In this document: piece after piece, positions 15,842-23,936 of the stretch
How positions within the stretch are numbered: the first letter of the stretch is position 1
How the letters are laid out: each line of letters begins with the position of its first letter
Origin: Hymenobacter psychrotolerans DSM 18569
GTDB lineage: Bacteria; Bacteroidota; Bacteroidia; Cytophagales; Hymenobacteraceae
DNA length: 64,000 nucleotides
Reading direction: 5' to 3'
Assembly (NCBI RefSeq): GCF_900142395.1
Contig: NZ_FRAS01000002.1
Location: forward strand, 1-64,000
Notes under the pieces: generated by a model
Database searches by the model: none
Told to the model about the DNA's origin: nothing
The model's input: the letters and a program-made list of their open reading frames with translations, nothing else
Position numbers and translations under genes: made by a program

Positions 15842-15976
15842 TGGTAGGAATAAAAGGGGAGAGTAGCGTTTCAACGGCAATTTTATGCTTGAGGTTAAGC
15901 TATGCGCAACGAGCAGTTTGCTAAAGCATGAGCTTTCCTCATAGCGACTCATGGCTCGCAACTCCTAACTAAATAG

Positions 15977-15984
15977 TAGCTTTG
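15977..15984 (+). promoter_or_regulatory. -7 element of metK
   Basis: TAGCTTTG is an exact consensus match, leaving a leader of about 55-60 nt that begins almost directly with two hairpins. No good -33 TTTG is seen. Confidence 0.5.
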
Positions 15985-15986
15985 CA

Positions 15987-16024
15987 GCCCTGCATTACCA
16001 GCAGGGCAGGGGCTGCCGGCCCCT
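15987..16024 (+). promoter_or_regulatory. Two-hairpin leader of metK
   Basis: GCCCTGC pairs with GCAGGGC (7 bp, 7-nt loop, 15987-16007), and AGGGGC pairs with GCCCCT (6 bp, 5-nt loop, 16008-16024). The two stems abut and lie at the predicted 5' end of the mRNA. There is no T-run. The structure is seen in the sequence; a regulatory role is inference. Confidence 0.45.
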
Positions 16025-16047
16025 CGCGTACTCTACCCTACAAGCTG

Positions 16048-17310
16048 ATGCCGTACCTGTTCACCTCCGAATCTGTTTCGGAAGGCCACCCCGATAAAGT
16101 AGCCGACCAGATTTCTGACGCTATTCTCGATGAGTATCTTCGCCAGGACCCTGCTTCCAAAGTAGCCTGCGAAACCCTCGTAACAACGGATTTTGCGCTG
16201 GTAGCCGGCGAGATTAAATCGAAAGCCCACGTAGAGGCGGAGCCCATCATCCGGGACGTTATCCGCCGAATTGGCTACGACAAGCCCGAATACCTGTTCA
16301 ACGCCGACACCTGTGAGGTGATGAACCGCCTGCACGAGCAGTCAGCCGATATCAACCAGGGTGTGGAACGCGCCAAGCCCGAGGAGCAGGGCGCCGGCGA
16401 CCAGGGCATGATGTTCGGCTACGCTACCCGCGAAACCGAAAACTACATGCCGCTGGCCCTCGACCTGTCGCATCGGTTGCTGCGCGAGCTGTCGGCCATC
16501 CGGAAAGCCGGCCAGGAAATGACCTACCTGCGGCCCGACGCCAAAAGCCAGGTGACCATCCGCTACAACGACGACAACACGCCGGTTGCCATCGAAACCA
16601 TTGTAGTAAGCACGCAGCACGACGAGTTCGACCAGGACGAGCAAACCATGCTCAAGCAGATCGAGCAAGACATCAAAACGATTCTGGTGCCGCGCGTGAA
16701 AGCGCAGCTGGGCGAAGAAGTACAGGCCCTGTTCACCGACGACATCACCTACCACATCAACCCGACCGGTAAGTTCGTCATCGGAGGCCCGCACGGCGAC
16801 TCCGGCCTCACGGGCCGCAAAATCATCGTGGATACGTACGGCGGCAAAGGTGCCCACGGCGGCGGCGCCTTTTCCGGCAAGGATTCCTCGAAAGTTGACC
16901 GGTCGGCAGCCTACGCAGCGCGCCACATTGCCAAGAATCTGGCCGCAGCCGGGGTAGCCGACCAGGTGCTGGTGCAGGTCGCCTACGCCATTGGCGTAGC
17001 CGAGCCGGTAGGCGTGTTTGTCACGACGTATGGCACCACCAAAGCCACCGGTTCATTCGGCCAGCAACTCACCGACGGCGAAATTGCCGAGCGAGTGCAG
17101 AAGCTGTTCGACCTGCGCCCGTACGCCATTGTGCAGCGCCTGGGCCTGCAAAACCCCATTTTTGCCGAGTCGGCCGCCTATGGGCACATGGGCCGCCAGC
17201 CTGGTACCAAGCAGGTGCAGAACGCCGATGGCACTACCCGCACGGTGGAAACCTTCACGTGGGAAAAGCTGGACTACGTCGACAGGATTAAAGCTGAATT
17301 CGGCCTGTAA
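16048..17310 (+). CDS. metK: S-adenosylmethionine synthase
   Basis: A 420-residue enzyme that makes S-adenosylmethionine from methionine and ATP in the cytoplasm. It starts MPYLFTSESVSEGHPDKVAD. The GHPDK ATP-site motif, the G-A-G-D-Q-G-M-M-F-G-Y motif (residues about 112-122) and GGGAFSGKDSSKVDRSAAYA are all intact. The ATG at 16048 was chosen because the upstream in-frame codons are unlike the family. This is the long form (about 420 residues) typical of Bacteroidota. It is monocistronic, preceded by a structured leader and ended by a bidirectional terminator shared with hpf. Confidence 0.97.
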   Translation: MPYLFTSESVSEGHPDKVADQISDAILDEYLRQDPASKVACETLVTTDFALVAGEIKSKAHVEAEPIIRDVIRRIGYDKPEYLFNADTCEVMNRLHEQSADINQGVERAKPEEQGAGDQGMMFGYATRETENYMPLALDLSHRLLRELSAIRKAGQEMTYLRPDAKSQVTIRYNDDNTPVAIETIVVSTQHDEFDQDEQTMLKQIEQDIKTILVPRVKAQLGEEVQALFTDDITYHINPTGKFVIGGPHGDSGLTGRKIIVDTYGGKGAHGGGAFSGKDSSKVDRSAAYAARHIAKNLAAAGVADQVLVQVAYAIGVAEPVGVFVTTYGTTKATGSFGQQLTDGEIAERVQKLFDLRPYAIVQRLGLQNPIFAESAAYGHMGRQPGTKQVQNADGTTRTVETFTWEKLDYVDRIKAEFGL

Positions 17311-17335
17311 GCCGCCGGAATTCACGTAGAATACC

Positions 17336-17377
17336 ACATAAAAAGCCCCGCCTGAAATCAGGCGGGGCTTTTTATGT
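17336..17377. terminator. Bidirectional terminator between metK and hpf
   Basis: An 18-bp perfect inverted repeat, ACATAAAAAGCCCCGCCT with its complement, around a 6-nt loop. It gives T5 on each strand, so it ends both convergent genes. Confidence 0.92.
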
Positions 17378-17395
17378 AATTAAGTCTGCTGGATT

Positions 17396-17695
17396 CTAGT
17401 GGGCCAGCAGCTTCTCTTTGTATTTAGTAATCTGGCGTTTCAGGCTGTCGGCGGCGGCATCGGCGGCGGCTTCAAAAGAAGGCGCGTCTTCCTGCGAAAA
17501 CAGCGTTGCCCCAGGGACAAACAGCTTTACTTCCACCGTTTTGTTCGCAATACCATCTTTATTATTCAACTTCAGAATCACTTCACCTTCCGTGACACGG
17601 TCATAGAAGGTTTCGAGCTTGTCGAGGCGTTTCTGGATGAAATCGAGCAGTTTTTGGTCGGCGTCAAAGTGCACCGAATGCATCTGTACTTTCAT
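17396..17695 (-). CDS. hpf: Ribosome hibernation promoting factor (short HPF/YfiA)
   Basis: A 99-residue protein, MKVQMHSVHFDADQKLLDFI..., with the beta-alpha-beta-beta-beta-alpha pattern of the HPF/RaiA family and a C-terminal helix ending in KRQITKYKEKLLAH. It binds the decoding centre of idle ribosomes and promotes dimerisation or stabilisation in slow growth. It is the short form with no C-terminal dimerisation domain. The start at 17695 was chosen over an upstream in-frame Met because the family begins with M-x-V/I-x-x-H/Q. It lies 37 nt downstream of xerC on the same strand, the usual Bacteroidota order. Confidence 0.92.
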   Translation of the reverse strand: MKVQMHSVHFDADQKLLDFIQKRLDKLETFYDRVTEGEVILKLNNKDGIANKTVEVKLFVPGATLFSQEDAPSFEAAADAAADSLKRQITKYKEKLLAH

Positions 17696-17732
17696 CGTGC
17701 GTAGGGTTTGGGAGGTAAGAGAAAGAAACAAC

Positions 17733-18620
17733 TCAGGCCTTTGGGTGGGCCTGTTCAAAAACAGATTTCAGCTTGTCGATAGACAGGTGCGTGTAGACTT
17801 GCGTGGCGGCCAGATTTGCGTGGCCCAGCAACTCCTTAATGGCGTTCAGGTCGGCGCCTTTATTGAGCAGATGGGTAGCAAATGAGTGCCGCAGCACGTG
17901 CGGGTGCTGTTGCGACGAAGCGGTGGTTATCTGACTCAAATAGTGCTTCACAGTCCGATACACCAGCTTTTCGTACAGCGGTTCACCTTTATCCGTAACG
18001 AGCAGCGTCGCCTGGGCGTTGCCTTCCGGACCAAACTCGCGTTTGCGAAACGCTATATAGTTGGTCAGCACAGCTACCAGCGTCGGGTTGAGCGGCACAA
18101 TGCGCTGCTTGTTGCCTTTGCCGGTCACGCGCACCGTCTGGCCGGGCAGGCTCACATCATCCGGCCGAATTCCAATAAGCTCGGAAAGGCGGATGCCCGT
18201 GCCGTAGAGCAGCTCCAGCACCAATTGGTCGCGGATGCCGGCGAAAGTATCCGGAAACTCAAAGGAGTTAAGCAACCCGTTCAGGCTGTCCTCGGGCACG
18301 AAATCGGGCAGCTTCTTGGCCATTTTGGGGGCCTTGATGCGCAGCATGGGGTTGCGGCTGATGACGCCCGTCGTCAGCAGAAACTTGAAGTAGGAGCGCA
18401 GACAGGCAATTTTGCGGTTGACGGTGCGCGGATCCAGGTCCTGCTGCATCAGCGTCACAACCCAGGAGCGGATCAGCGTGTGGTCGGCCTGAGCCGGGTC
18501 CGGTAGCTCGTAAGTGGCCAGCAGATACGCCGCAAACTGCCGCAGATCCGTCTGGTACGACAGCAGCGTGTGGGCACTGTAGCGCCGCTCAGACCGCAGG
18601 TAATTGAAAAATAAATCCAT
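17733..18620 (-). CDS. xerC: Tyrosine recombinase XerC/XerD type
   Basis: A 295-residue site-specific recombinase, expected to resolve chromosome dimers at dif. The N-terminal core-binding SAM-like domain (residues 1-85) starts MDLFFNYLRSERRYSAHTLL. The catalytic domain has the Arg in TGIRLSELIG, H-V-L-R-H-S-F-A-T-H (HxxR), a His in LLGHANL and the nucleophile Tyr276 in VYTH. Length is standard. It sits between rpsU and hpf, the conserved neighbourhood. The start codon lies inside a 12-bp inverted repeat (18613-18667). Whether the XerC or XerD role applies cannot be decided here. Confidence 0.92.
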   Translation of the reverse strand: MDLFFNYLRSERRYSAHTLLSYQTDLRQFAAYLLATYELPDPAQADHTLIRSWVVTLMQQDLDPRTVNRKIACLRSYFKFLLTTGVISRNPMLRIKAPKMAKKLPDFVPEDSLNGLLNSFEFPDTFAGIRDQLVLELLYGTGIRLSELIGIRPDDVSLPGQTVRVTGKGNKQRIVPLNPTLVAVLTNYIAFRKREFGPEGNAQATLLVTDKGEPLYEKLVYRTVKHYLSQITTASSQQHPHVLRHSFATHLLNKGADLNAIKELLGHANLAATQVYTHLSIDKLKSVFEQAHPKA

Positions 18621-18667
18621 ACATCGAAGACCCGACCGCTAGGGCCGGATAACCAATGTATGGATTT
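18613..18667 (-). promoter_or_regulatory. 12-bp inverted repeat enclosing the xerC start codon
   Basis: AAATCCATACAT (18613-18624) and ATGTATGGATTT (18656-18667) are exact complements with a 31-nt loop. In the xerC mRNA the 3' arm contains the ATG and the next two codons, so a folded leader would hide the start. Confidence 0.6.
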
Positions 18668-18703
18668 CAGCGGAAGAAAAAAACTGCTGCGGTATGTACG
18701 CGA

Positions 18704-18746
18704 AAAAACCGGCTGGCGCGCCAAAAATGGGCATCAGCCGGTTTTT
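18704..18746 (-). terminator. Intrinsic terminator after rpsU
   Basis: AAAAACCGGCTG and CAGCCGGTTTTT (12 bp each) pair across 19 nt, giving T5 on both strands. It lies between rpsU and xerC, so xerC-hpf would depend on read-through or a separate promoter. Confidence 0.75.
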
Positions 18747-18766
18747 AATCGGGAAAGAGCAGAACG

Positions 18767-18964
18767 CTACGCGTTGTTGTCGTTGCCGTAGGTCACCTGC
18801 TTGTAGATGGCCTTCTGCTTCTGCTTACGGTTGGTGATGGACGGCTTCTGGAAGAAGGTGCGGCGACGCAGTTCTTTCAGGACGCCCGTGCGCTCGAATT
18901 TCTTCTTGAAACGCTTCAGTGCGCGGTCAACCGACTCGTTTTCCTTGATTTGTACGATGATCAT
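18767..18964 (-). CDS. rpsU: 30S ribosomal protein S21
   Basis: A 65-residue basic protein, [20 protein letters not shown]..., followed by [15 protein letters not shown] and a K-P-S-x-x-R-K-x-K tail, which is the complete S21 pattern. S21 helps the small subunit engage mRNA during initiation and in Bacteroidota lies near the anti-Shine-Dalgarno region. It is the first gene of the rpsU-xerC-hpf cluster and has its own promoter and terminator. The C-terminal extension ([14 protein letters not shown]) is usual for the phylum. Confidence 0.97.
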   Translation of the reverse strand: MIIVQIKENESVDRALKRFKKKFERTGVLKELRRRTFFQKPSITNRKQKQKAIYKQVTYGNDNNA

Positions 18965-19001
18965 ATGTCAGTGGGGTTGAAAACTCTTCTATGAAGGGCC
19001 G

Positions 19002-19009
19002 CAAAGATA
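19002..19009 (-). promoter_or_regulatory. -7 promoter element of rpsU
   Basis: The reverse strand reads TATCTTTG, an exact TAnnTTTG match, 37 nt before the rpsU ATG. No clear -33 partner. Confidence 0.55.
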
Positions 19010-19079
19010 ATCAGAGAGTTGGAAGATTAAAAACGGATTCTCCGGATTTTTGTCTGAGCTGCCCTGCCTGCCCGATACG

Positions 19080-20219
19080 CTACTTGAGCAGTGTGCGGGC
19101 AATAACCAGCTTCTGAATCTCGGAAGTGCCTTCGCCGATGGTGCAGAGCTTGGCGTCGCGGTAGTACTTCTCGGCCGGATAATCTTTGGTGTAGCCGTAG
19201 CCGCCGAAGATTTGCACGCCCTCATTGGCCACGCGCACCGATACTTCGGATGCATACAGCTTGGCCATGGCCGACTCACGGTTCACGTTGAGGCCGCGGT
19301 CCTTCATATCGGCGGCGCGGTAGGTGAGCAGCGAGGCCGCCTCGATTTCGGTAGCCATGTCCGCCAGCTTGAAGCCGATGCCCTGGAAATTGCTGATAGG
19401 CTGGTTGAACTGATGACGCTCCTTAGAGTATTGCAAAGCTGCCTCGTAGGCGCCCTGCGCAATGCCCAGGCTGAGCGCCGCAATGCTGATGCGGCCACCG
19501 TCCAGCACCTTCAATGCCTGCACAAATCCGTCGCCTACCTTACCGATAACGTTTTCCTTCGGCACGCGGCAGTCAGTGAAAATCAGCTCAGTGGTTTCGG
19601 AAGCGCGCATGCCCAGCTTGTCTTCTTTGCGGCCAGCCTCGAAGCCGGGCGTGCCCCGCTCAATGATGAAGGCCGTCATGGCGTGTGAGTCGCCGACTTC
19701 GCCGGTGCGGGCAATAACAACGGCTACGTTGCCGGTTTTGCCGTGCGTGATGAAGTTTTTGGCGCCGTTCAGTACGTAATGGTCACCGTCTTCTACGGCC
19801 ACTGTGCGCATGTTGCCGGCATCCGAGCCCGTATTGGGTTCGGTCAGGCCCCAGGCTCCAATCCATTCGCCGGAGGCCAGCTTGGGCAGGTACTTGCGCT
19901 TCTGCTCCTCGGAAGCGTGCTGCAGAATATGGCCGGTGCAGAGTGAGTTGTGCGCCGCCATGCTTAGCCCGATGCTGCCGTCAATCTTCGACAGCTCGGC
20001 AATAGCCGTTACGTATTCAGTGTAGCCGAAACCAGCGCCTCCGTACTCCTGGGGCACCAGCACACCCATCAGGCCCAGTTCACCAAGCTTGTGGAATACT
20101 TCTGCCGGGAATTCCTGGCTTTCGTCCCACTTCATCATGTGGGGTTTGATGTGCTGCGCGCCAAAGTCGCGCACCATCTGGGCAATCATTGTCTGGTTTT
20201 CGGTAGCTACCAGTTCCAT
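19080..20219 (-). CDS. Acyl-CoA dehydrogenase
   Basis: A 379-residue FAD enzyme that introduces the alpha-beta double bond into short- or branched-chain acyl-CoA in the cytoplasm. Features: the [11 protein letters not shown] flavin-binding stretch near residue 122, [21 protein letters not shown] split over residues 338-358, and catalytic Glu363 in [10 protein letters not shown] chose ATG 20219 ([14 protein letters not shown]) over an upstream Met. Length is standard. It is monocistronic and shares its upstream region with the exopolysaccharide operon. A one-mismatch -7 element (20284-20291) is present. The exact chain-length class is not certain. Confidence 0.93.
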   Translation of the reverse strand: MELVATENQTMIAQMVRDFGAQHIKPHMMKWDESQEFPAEVFHKLGELGLMGVLVPQEYGGAGFGYTEYVTAIAELSKIDGSIGLSMAAHNSLCTGHILQHASEEQKRKYLPKLASGEWIGAWGLTEPNTGSDAGNMRTVAVEDGDHYVLNGAKNFITHGKTGNVAVVIARTGEVGDSHAMTAFIIERGTPGFEAGRKEDKLGMRASETTELIFTDCRVPKENVIGKVGDGFVQALKVLDGGRISIAALSLGIAQGAYEAALQYSKERHQFNQPISNFQGIGFKLADMATEIEAASLLTYRAADMKDRGLNVNRESAMAKLYASEVSVRVANEGVQIFGGYGYTKDYPAEKYYRDAKLCTIGEGTSEIQKLVIARTLLK

Positions 20220-20283
20220 GGGCAAGAGCAATAAAGTTGGTGGGAAGTAGAGGCATAACCGGTAAGGGCCGGTTTAGGGTCCG

Positions 20284-20291
20284 CGAAAGTA
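20284..20291 (-). promoter_or_regulatory. Possible -7 element of the acyl-CoA dehydrogenase gene
   Basis: The reverse strand reads TACTTTCG, one mismatch from consensus, in the GTACYTTYGC context shared with other genes here. Confidence 0.4.
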
Positions 20292-20342
20292 CGATTTTGG
20301 TGGCGGCCAGCCGCGTGCAGAATTCCGGTAGGTGGGTCTAAA

Positions 20343-20374
20343 TTTGAAACAGGCCGCCAATTCGGTTACCTTTG
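20343..20374 (+). promoter_or_regulatory. Promoter of the exopolysaccharide export operon
   Basis: TTTG at 20343-20346, a 20-nt spacer and TACCTTTG at 20367-20374 match the Bacteroidota promoter fully. The leader to the first gene is about 75 nt. Confidence 0.75.
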
Positions 20375-20455
20375 AAGGTTTTTTAGAGAATCTTCCGTAA
20401 CTGGACGTCGCCTTGCCAGGGCCCGTTCCCTAACTTTTCGGCTCCTTCAGCCTGC

Positions 20456-21385
20456 ATGTATCCATCCGCATTCCGCCGCCTTGCTTTCCTTTGGCTGTTG
20501 TGTATACCATTTCTCGGACTGTTTTCCTGCTCCAATGAGGTGTACAAGCAGCGCGTAATGTTCCGGCTGGATGAAGAAGGCAAGGGCGTAGATACCACCA
20601 AGCTGCGGCGGGTAGTAAACCGCGTAAATCGAAATTACGCAATCCAGCCGAATGATTTTCTGGCGGTGCGGGTCTACACCAATAATGGCGAACGGATAAT
20701 TGATCCTAACGGGGAATTGCAGTTTGGTACTCCTCCCGGCGGTATCTCGCTACCCAGCGCCGGAAGCCGTGGCGGCGGAAGCACCCAAGGCAGTAGCTCG
20801 CCTGCAGCAGGGGCCGGGCAGGGGGCCGGGCAAACCGCCAACTTCTCTGAGTTTCTGGTGCAGACCGATGGCTACGTTACGCTTCCCCTCATCAACCGGG
20901 TAAAGCTAAGCGGCTACACGCTGCTGCAGGCCGACAGCTTGCTGCAGATCAAATACAGCGAGTTCTACAAAGGAGTTTTCGTCACGACCCGGGTAACGAA
21001 CAACCGCGTAATCGTGTTGGGCTCACCCGGGGGGCGCGTCGTTCCGCTCACCAACGATAATATGAACCTGCTGGAAGTGCTGGCCGCATCTGGTGGTGTA
21101 GATGGGGCCGCAGGTGGCGCCACCGGCTTGTACCGTTCGGGTGGCAAAGTATCCAACATCCGTATTATTCGTGGAGATTTGAAAAACCCACAGATTGAAC
21201 AAGTAGATCTAACCACAATCAATGGTATGCGGCGGGCCAACCTACAGATGGAGCCCAACGACATTGTCTACATCGAGCCCATCCGGCGGCCGTTTATTGA
21301 TGCATTGAATGACGCCGCCCCGTTACTGGGTCTGGCAGGACTTTTCCTGACCAGCATCAGTCTTATTATTACTCTGACACGTTAG
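20456..21385 (+). CDS. Wza-like polysaccharide export lipoprotein
   Basis: A 309-residue protein with a type II signal peptide (lipobox Cys25 in LGLFSC). The polysaccharide-export domain begins near residue 60 (YAIQPNDFLAVRVYTNNGE), followed by a Gly/Ser-rich loop and a SLBB-like region (VIVLGSPGGRVVPLTNDNMNLLEVLAASGG in two stretches). A hydrophobic segment near the C-terminus (LLGLAGLFLTSISLIITL) could insert in the membrane. It should form the outer-membrane channel for exopolysaccharide together with the Wzc-like kinase encoded 53 nt downstream. A strong promoter precedes it. Glycosyltransferase genes of the pathway are not in the window. Confidence 0.9.
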   Translation: MYPSAFRRLAFLWLLCIPFLGLFSCSNEVYKQRVMFRLDEEGKGVDTTKLRRVVNRVNRNYAIQPNDFLAVRVYTNNGERIIDPNGELQFGTPPGGISLPSAGSRGGGSTQGSSSPAAGAGQGAGQTANFSEFLVQTDGYVTLPLINRVKLSGYTLLQADSLLQIKYSEFYKGVFVTTRVTNNRVIVLGSPGGRVVPLTNDNMNLLEVLAASGGVDGAAGGATGLYRSGGKVSNIRIIRGDLKNPQIEQVDLTTINGMRRANLQMEPNDIVYIEPIRRPFIDALNDAAPLLGLAGLFLTSISLIITLTR

Positions 21386-21438
21386 CGTGTAGCTGTAGGC
21401 ACCCTTTCCTTTCTGAGCTGAACTCCTGATATCATTCA

Positions 21439-23916
21439 ATGGCCGTTAACGAAAACGCCGAACTGGAAGAGTTGATCCGTAATGCTACTGGTTCCGGTGG
21501 AGCAAGCACTGTGTCTGCCGAGTCGGAAGTAGTGGAAGAGGGAGGCGGACTGGATTTTGATACCCTGCTGATGGTGGTGCGGCGCAGCCTGATCTGGCTG
21601 CTGCTGCTTATTGGGCTCGGAATTACGGGTTCCTGGCTGTTCCTGCGCTATACCAAGCCCGTCTATAAATCATCTTCCTTGCTGAAGATTGACGAGAAAA
21701 CCGAAGCCGGCGCCCTCGGTTTGGGTGGCGCATTGGGTGAAGGTGTGGCAGGCCGCCAGAGCATCAGCAAGCTCTCGGGTGAAGTTGAGCTTATCAAGTC
21801 TAATATTATCTACCGCCGGCTGAAGGATTCGCTGGATCTGGATGTGAACTACTACGCCGAGGGGACTGTGCTGGAAACAGAGCTGTATGGCGTTTCTCCT
21901 TTTCGGGTCGACTACGAAGGAGACATCCTTTATAATACCAAGTTCAGCGTCGTTTTCACCAGCCCGCAGAAGTTCCGGATTTCCTATCTGCAGGGCGGTC
22001 AGGAACAAACTAGCGAGCATACCGTCAATCAGCCGTTCAGGATAGGCGGTATGACGCTGCGCCTGCGGCCTACTGCGTACATGGGCGCTACTACGCTCGA
22101 CAACAACTATCACTTTACGATTAATGACGAAGGGACCATCAACAGCTACCTCGACCGCAACCTGCTGGTGGAGATAGTAAATCCGGATGCCAATACCATC
22201 CAGATTTCCTTTCAGGACTTTACGCCAGCCAAAGCCCGCGCCATTGTCAATAAAATAGACACGGTATACCTGCAGGAAAAGATTGCGCAGAAGCAGGCTG
22301 CTACTGCGCAAACCCTTCAGTTTCTGCAGCAGCAGCTGGCCGAAAACCGGCAAAACCTGGCTGTAGCGGAAGAAAATCTGCAGAGCTTCGCCCGCCAGAA
22401 TAAGACCTACGACGTAAAAGCCACCATCGGTGACCTGACCGGGCGACTGGAAAAGCAGGAAGAAGAGCGGCTGAGGCTGGTCGAGAAAATCAGGCTGCTG
22501 AATGAAGTGGCCGCATTGGCTGAGCAAGGCACCATCACTGCCCGCGAAGACCTGACGGTGGAGGAAAGCATTCCGGCTCTGGCCACTATCGAGAATCCGC
22601 AACTCTCCCAGCAACTCACCGAGGTAAACAGCCTGCAATGGAATCTGCGCCGCTTGTCCCGCTCCTACAAGGAAACTACGGAGGCCGTGCAGCAGCAGCG
22701 GGAAGCGCTGAGCTACGTGAGAGGCAATCTGCGCCGGACGCTCAAGCAGAGCCGGGACTTACTCGCGGGCCAGCTGGCCGCACTCGACCGGCAGCGTAAT
22801 TCCATTACCTCAGAACTGCAGACGCTGCCCCAGAAAGCTACCGAACTGGCTCGGCTCACGCGTCCTCTGGAGCTCTACGAGAAATCGTATCTGATGCTGA
22901 TGGACAAGATGGTGGAGTTCAATATCGCCAAAGCCGGTACTACGCCCGACTTCCAGATTCTGTCGCCGGCCAGCATGCCGGGCGAGCCTATTTCGCCCGT
23001 GAAATTGATGGTCTACGCCATTGGGCTGGCCAGCGGAATTGTGCTGGGCCTGGCGCTGATGGCGGTGCGCTACTTCATGCACAACACCGTAACCAACGTG
23101 CGCGAGCTAGAGCGGGCTACCAGCGCCTCCGTTTTGGGCGTAATCCCGACTTACGACAAGGAGAAGATGTCCGTGTCGAAGCTGGTGGTCGACAAAAATC
23201 CCAAATCGGCTATTTCTGAATCCATCCGCTCGATTCGGACCAACCTGGACTTTATCAGCTCGGCCAAGAAAAAGCGGCTGATTTCCGTAACGTCCACCAT
23301 ATCAGGTGAAGGGAAAACATTTGTTTCGGTAAACCTGGGCGGCATTATTGCGCTTTCGGAGCAGCGGGTGGTGATTCTGGACCTGGATATGCGCAAGCCA
23401 AAGGTCAACCTGGCCTTCGGGGCGGAGAACGTGAAGGGCGTGAGCACCATCCTGATTGAGAAGCACACGATTCAGGAGTGTATCCAACACACCTCCATTC
23501 CGACGCTCGACTTTATTTCAGCCGGACCTACCCCGCCCAACCCGTCGGAGCTGATTCTGAGCACCAAGTTCGATGATATGCTGGCCGAACTGCATCAGAT
23601 CTACGATGTCATTCTGATTGATACACCGCCGGTTGGCCTTGTCACGGACGGTATTCTGATCATGCGGAAGGCCGACATTCCAATCTATATCGTGCGGGCC
23701 AACTACTCCAAAAAAGCCTTCCTGAAAAACATCAACAAGGTGATGCGGGCCAACGGCTTCACCCGCCTCAGCACTATCCTCAACGACTCTACGGCCAGCG
23801 GGCTTTATGGCTACGGCTATGGTTACGGCTACGGCTACGGCTATGGGCAGGGATATTATGAAGACACCAAGCCGGAAGAAGGAATGGTGAAGCGGCTGCG
23901 CAAGCGGTTTTCCTGA
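21439..23916 (+). CDS. Wzc-like polysaccharide co-polymerase and tyrosine autokinase
   Basis: An 825-residue inner-membrane protein. A Wzz domain with two membrane segments (about residues 53-72 and 520-545) flanks a periplasmic coiled-coil region. The cytoplasmic BY-kinase domain has Walker A STISGEGKT (about residues 617-625), Walker A' ILDLDMRKP and Walker B ILIDTPP. The C-terminus has a tyrosine cluster: seven consecutive Tyr-Gly pairs then QGYYED (about residues 789-808), the expected autophosphorylation sites. With the Wza-like channel and the PHP phosphatase it should control chain length and export of exopolysaccharide. Domain order and length are normal; the regular YG tail is unusual. 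Confidence 0.92.
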   Translation: MAVNENAELEELIRNATGSGGASTVSAESEVVEEGGGLDFDTLLMVVRRSLIWLLLLIGLGITGSWLFLRYTKPVYKSSSLLKIDEKTEAGALGLGGALGEGVAGRQSISKLSGEVELIKSNIIYRRLKDSLDLDVNYYAEGTVLETELYGVSPFRVDYEGDILYNTKFSVVFTSPQKFRISYLQGGQEQTSEHTVNQPFRIGGMTLRLRPTAYMGATTLDNNYHFTINDEGTINSYLDRNLLVEIVNPDANTIQISFQDFTPAKARAIVNKIDTVYLQEKIAQKQAATAQTLQFLQQQLAENRQNLAVAEENLQSFARQNKTYDVKATIGDLTGRLEKQEEERLRLVEKIRLLNEVAALAEQGTITAREDLTVEESIPALATIENPQLSQQLTEVNSLQWNLRRLSRSYKETTEAVQQQREALSYVRGNLRRTLKQSRDLLAGQLAALDRQRNSITSELQTLPQKATELARLTRPLELYEKSYLMLMDKMVEFNIAKAGTTPDFQILSPASMPGEPISPVKLMVYAIGLASGIVLGLALMAVRYFMHNTVTNVRELERATSASVLGVIPTYDKEKMSVSKLVVDKNPKSAISESIRSIRTNLDFISSAKKKRLISVTSTISGEGKTFVSVNLGGIIALSEQRVVILDLDMRKPKVNLAFGAENVKGVSTILIEKHTIQECIQHTSIPTLDFISAGPTPPNPSELILSTKFDDMLAELHQIYDVILIDTPPVGLVTDGILIMRKADIPIYIVRANYSKKAFLKNINKVMRANGFTRLSTILNDSTASGLYGYGYGYGYGYGYGQGYYEDTKPEEGMVKRLRKRFS

Positions 23917-23936
23917 TCGGAACCCCGGAGCAGACC

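Noticed and set aside
15985..16047. metK leader as a known SAM-I riboswitch
   Set aside because: At about 60 nt it is too short for the four-way junction of SAM-I and lacks its conserved segments; only two simple hairpins are present.
17733..18620. XerC-like gene as an integrase of a mobile element
   Set aside because: Its place between rpsU and hpf and its standard length point to the housekeeping dimer-resolution recombinase; no attachment sites or cargo genes flank it.
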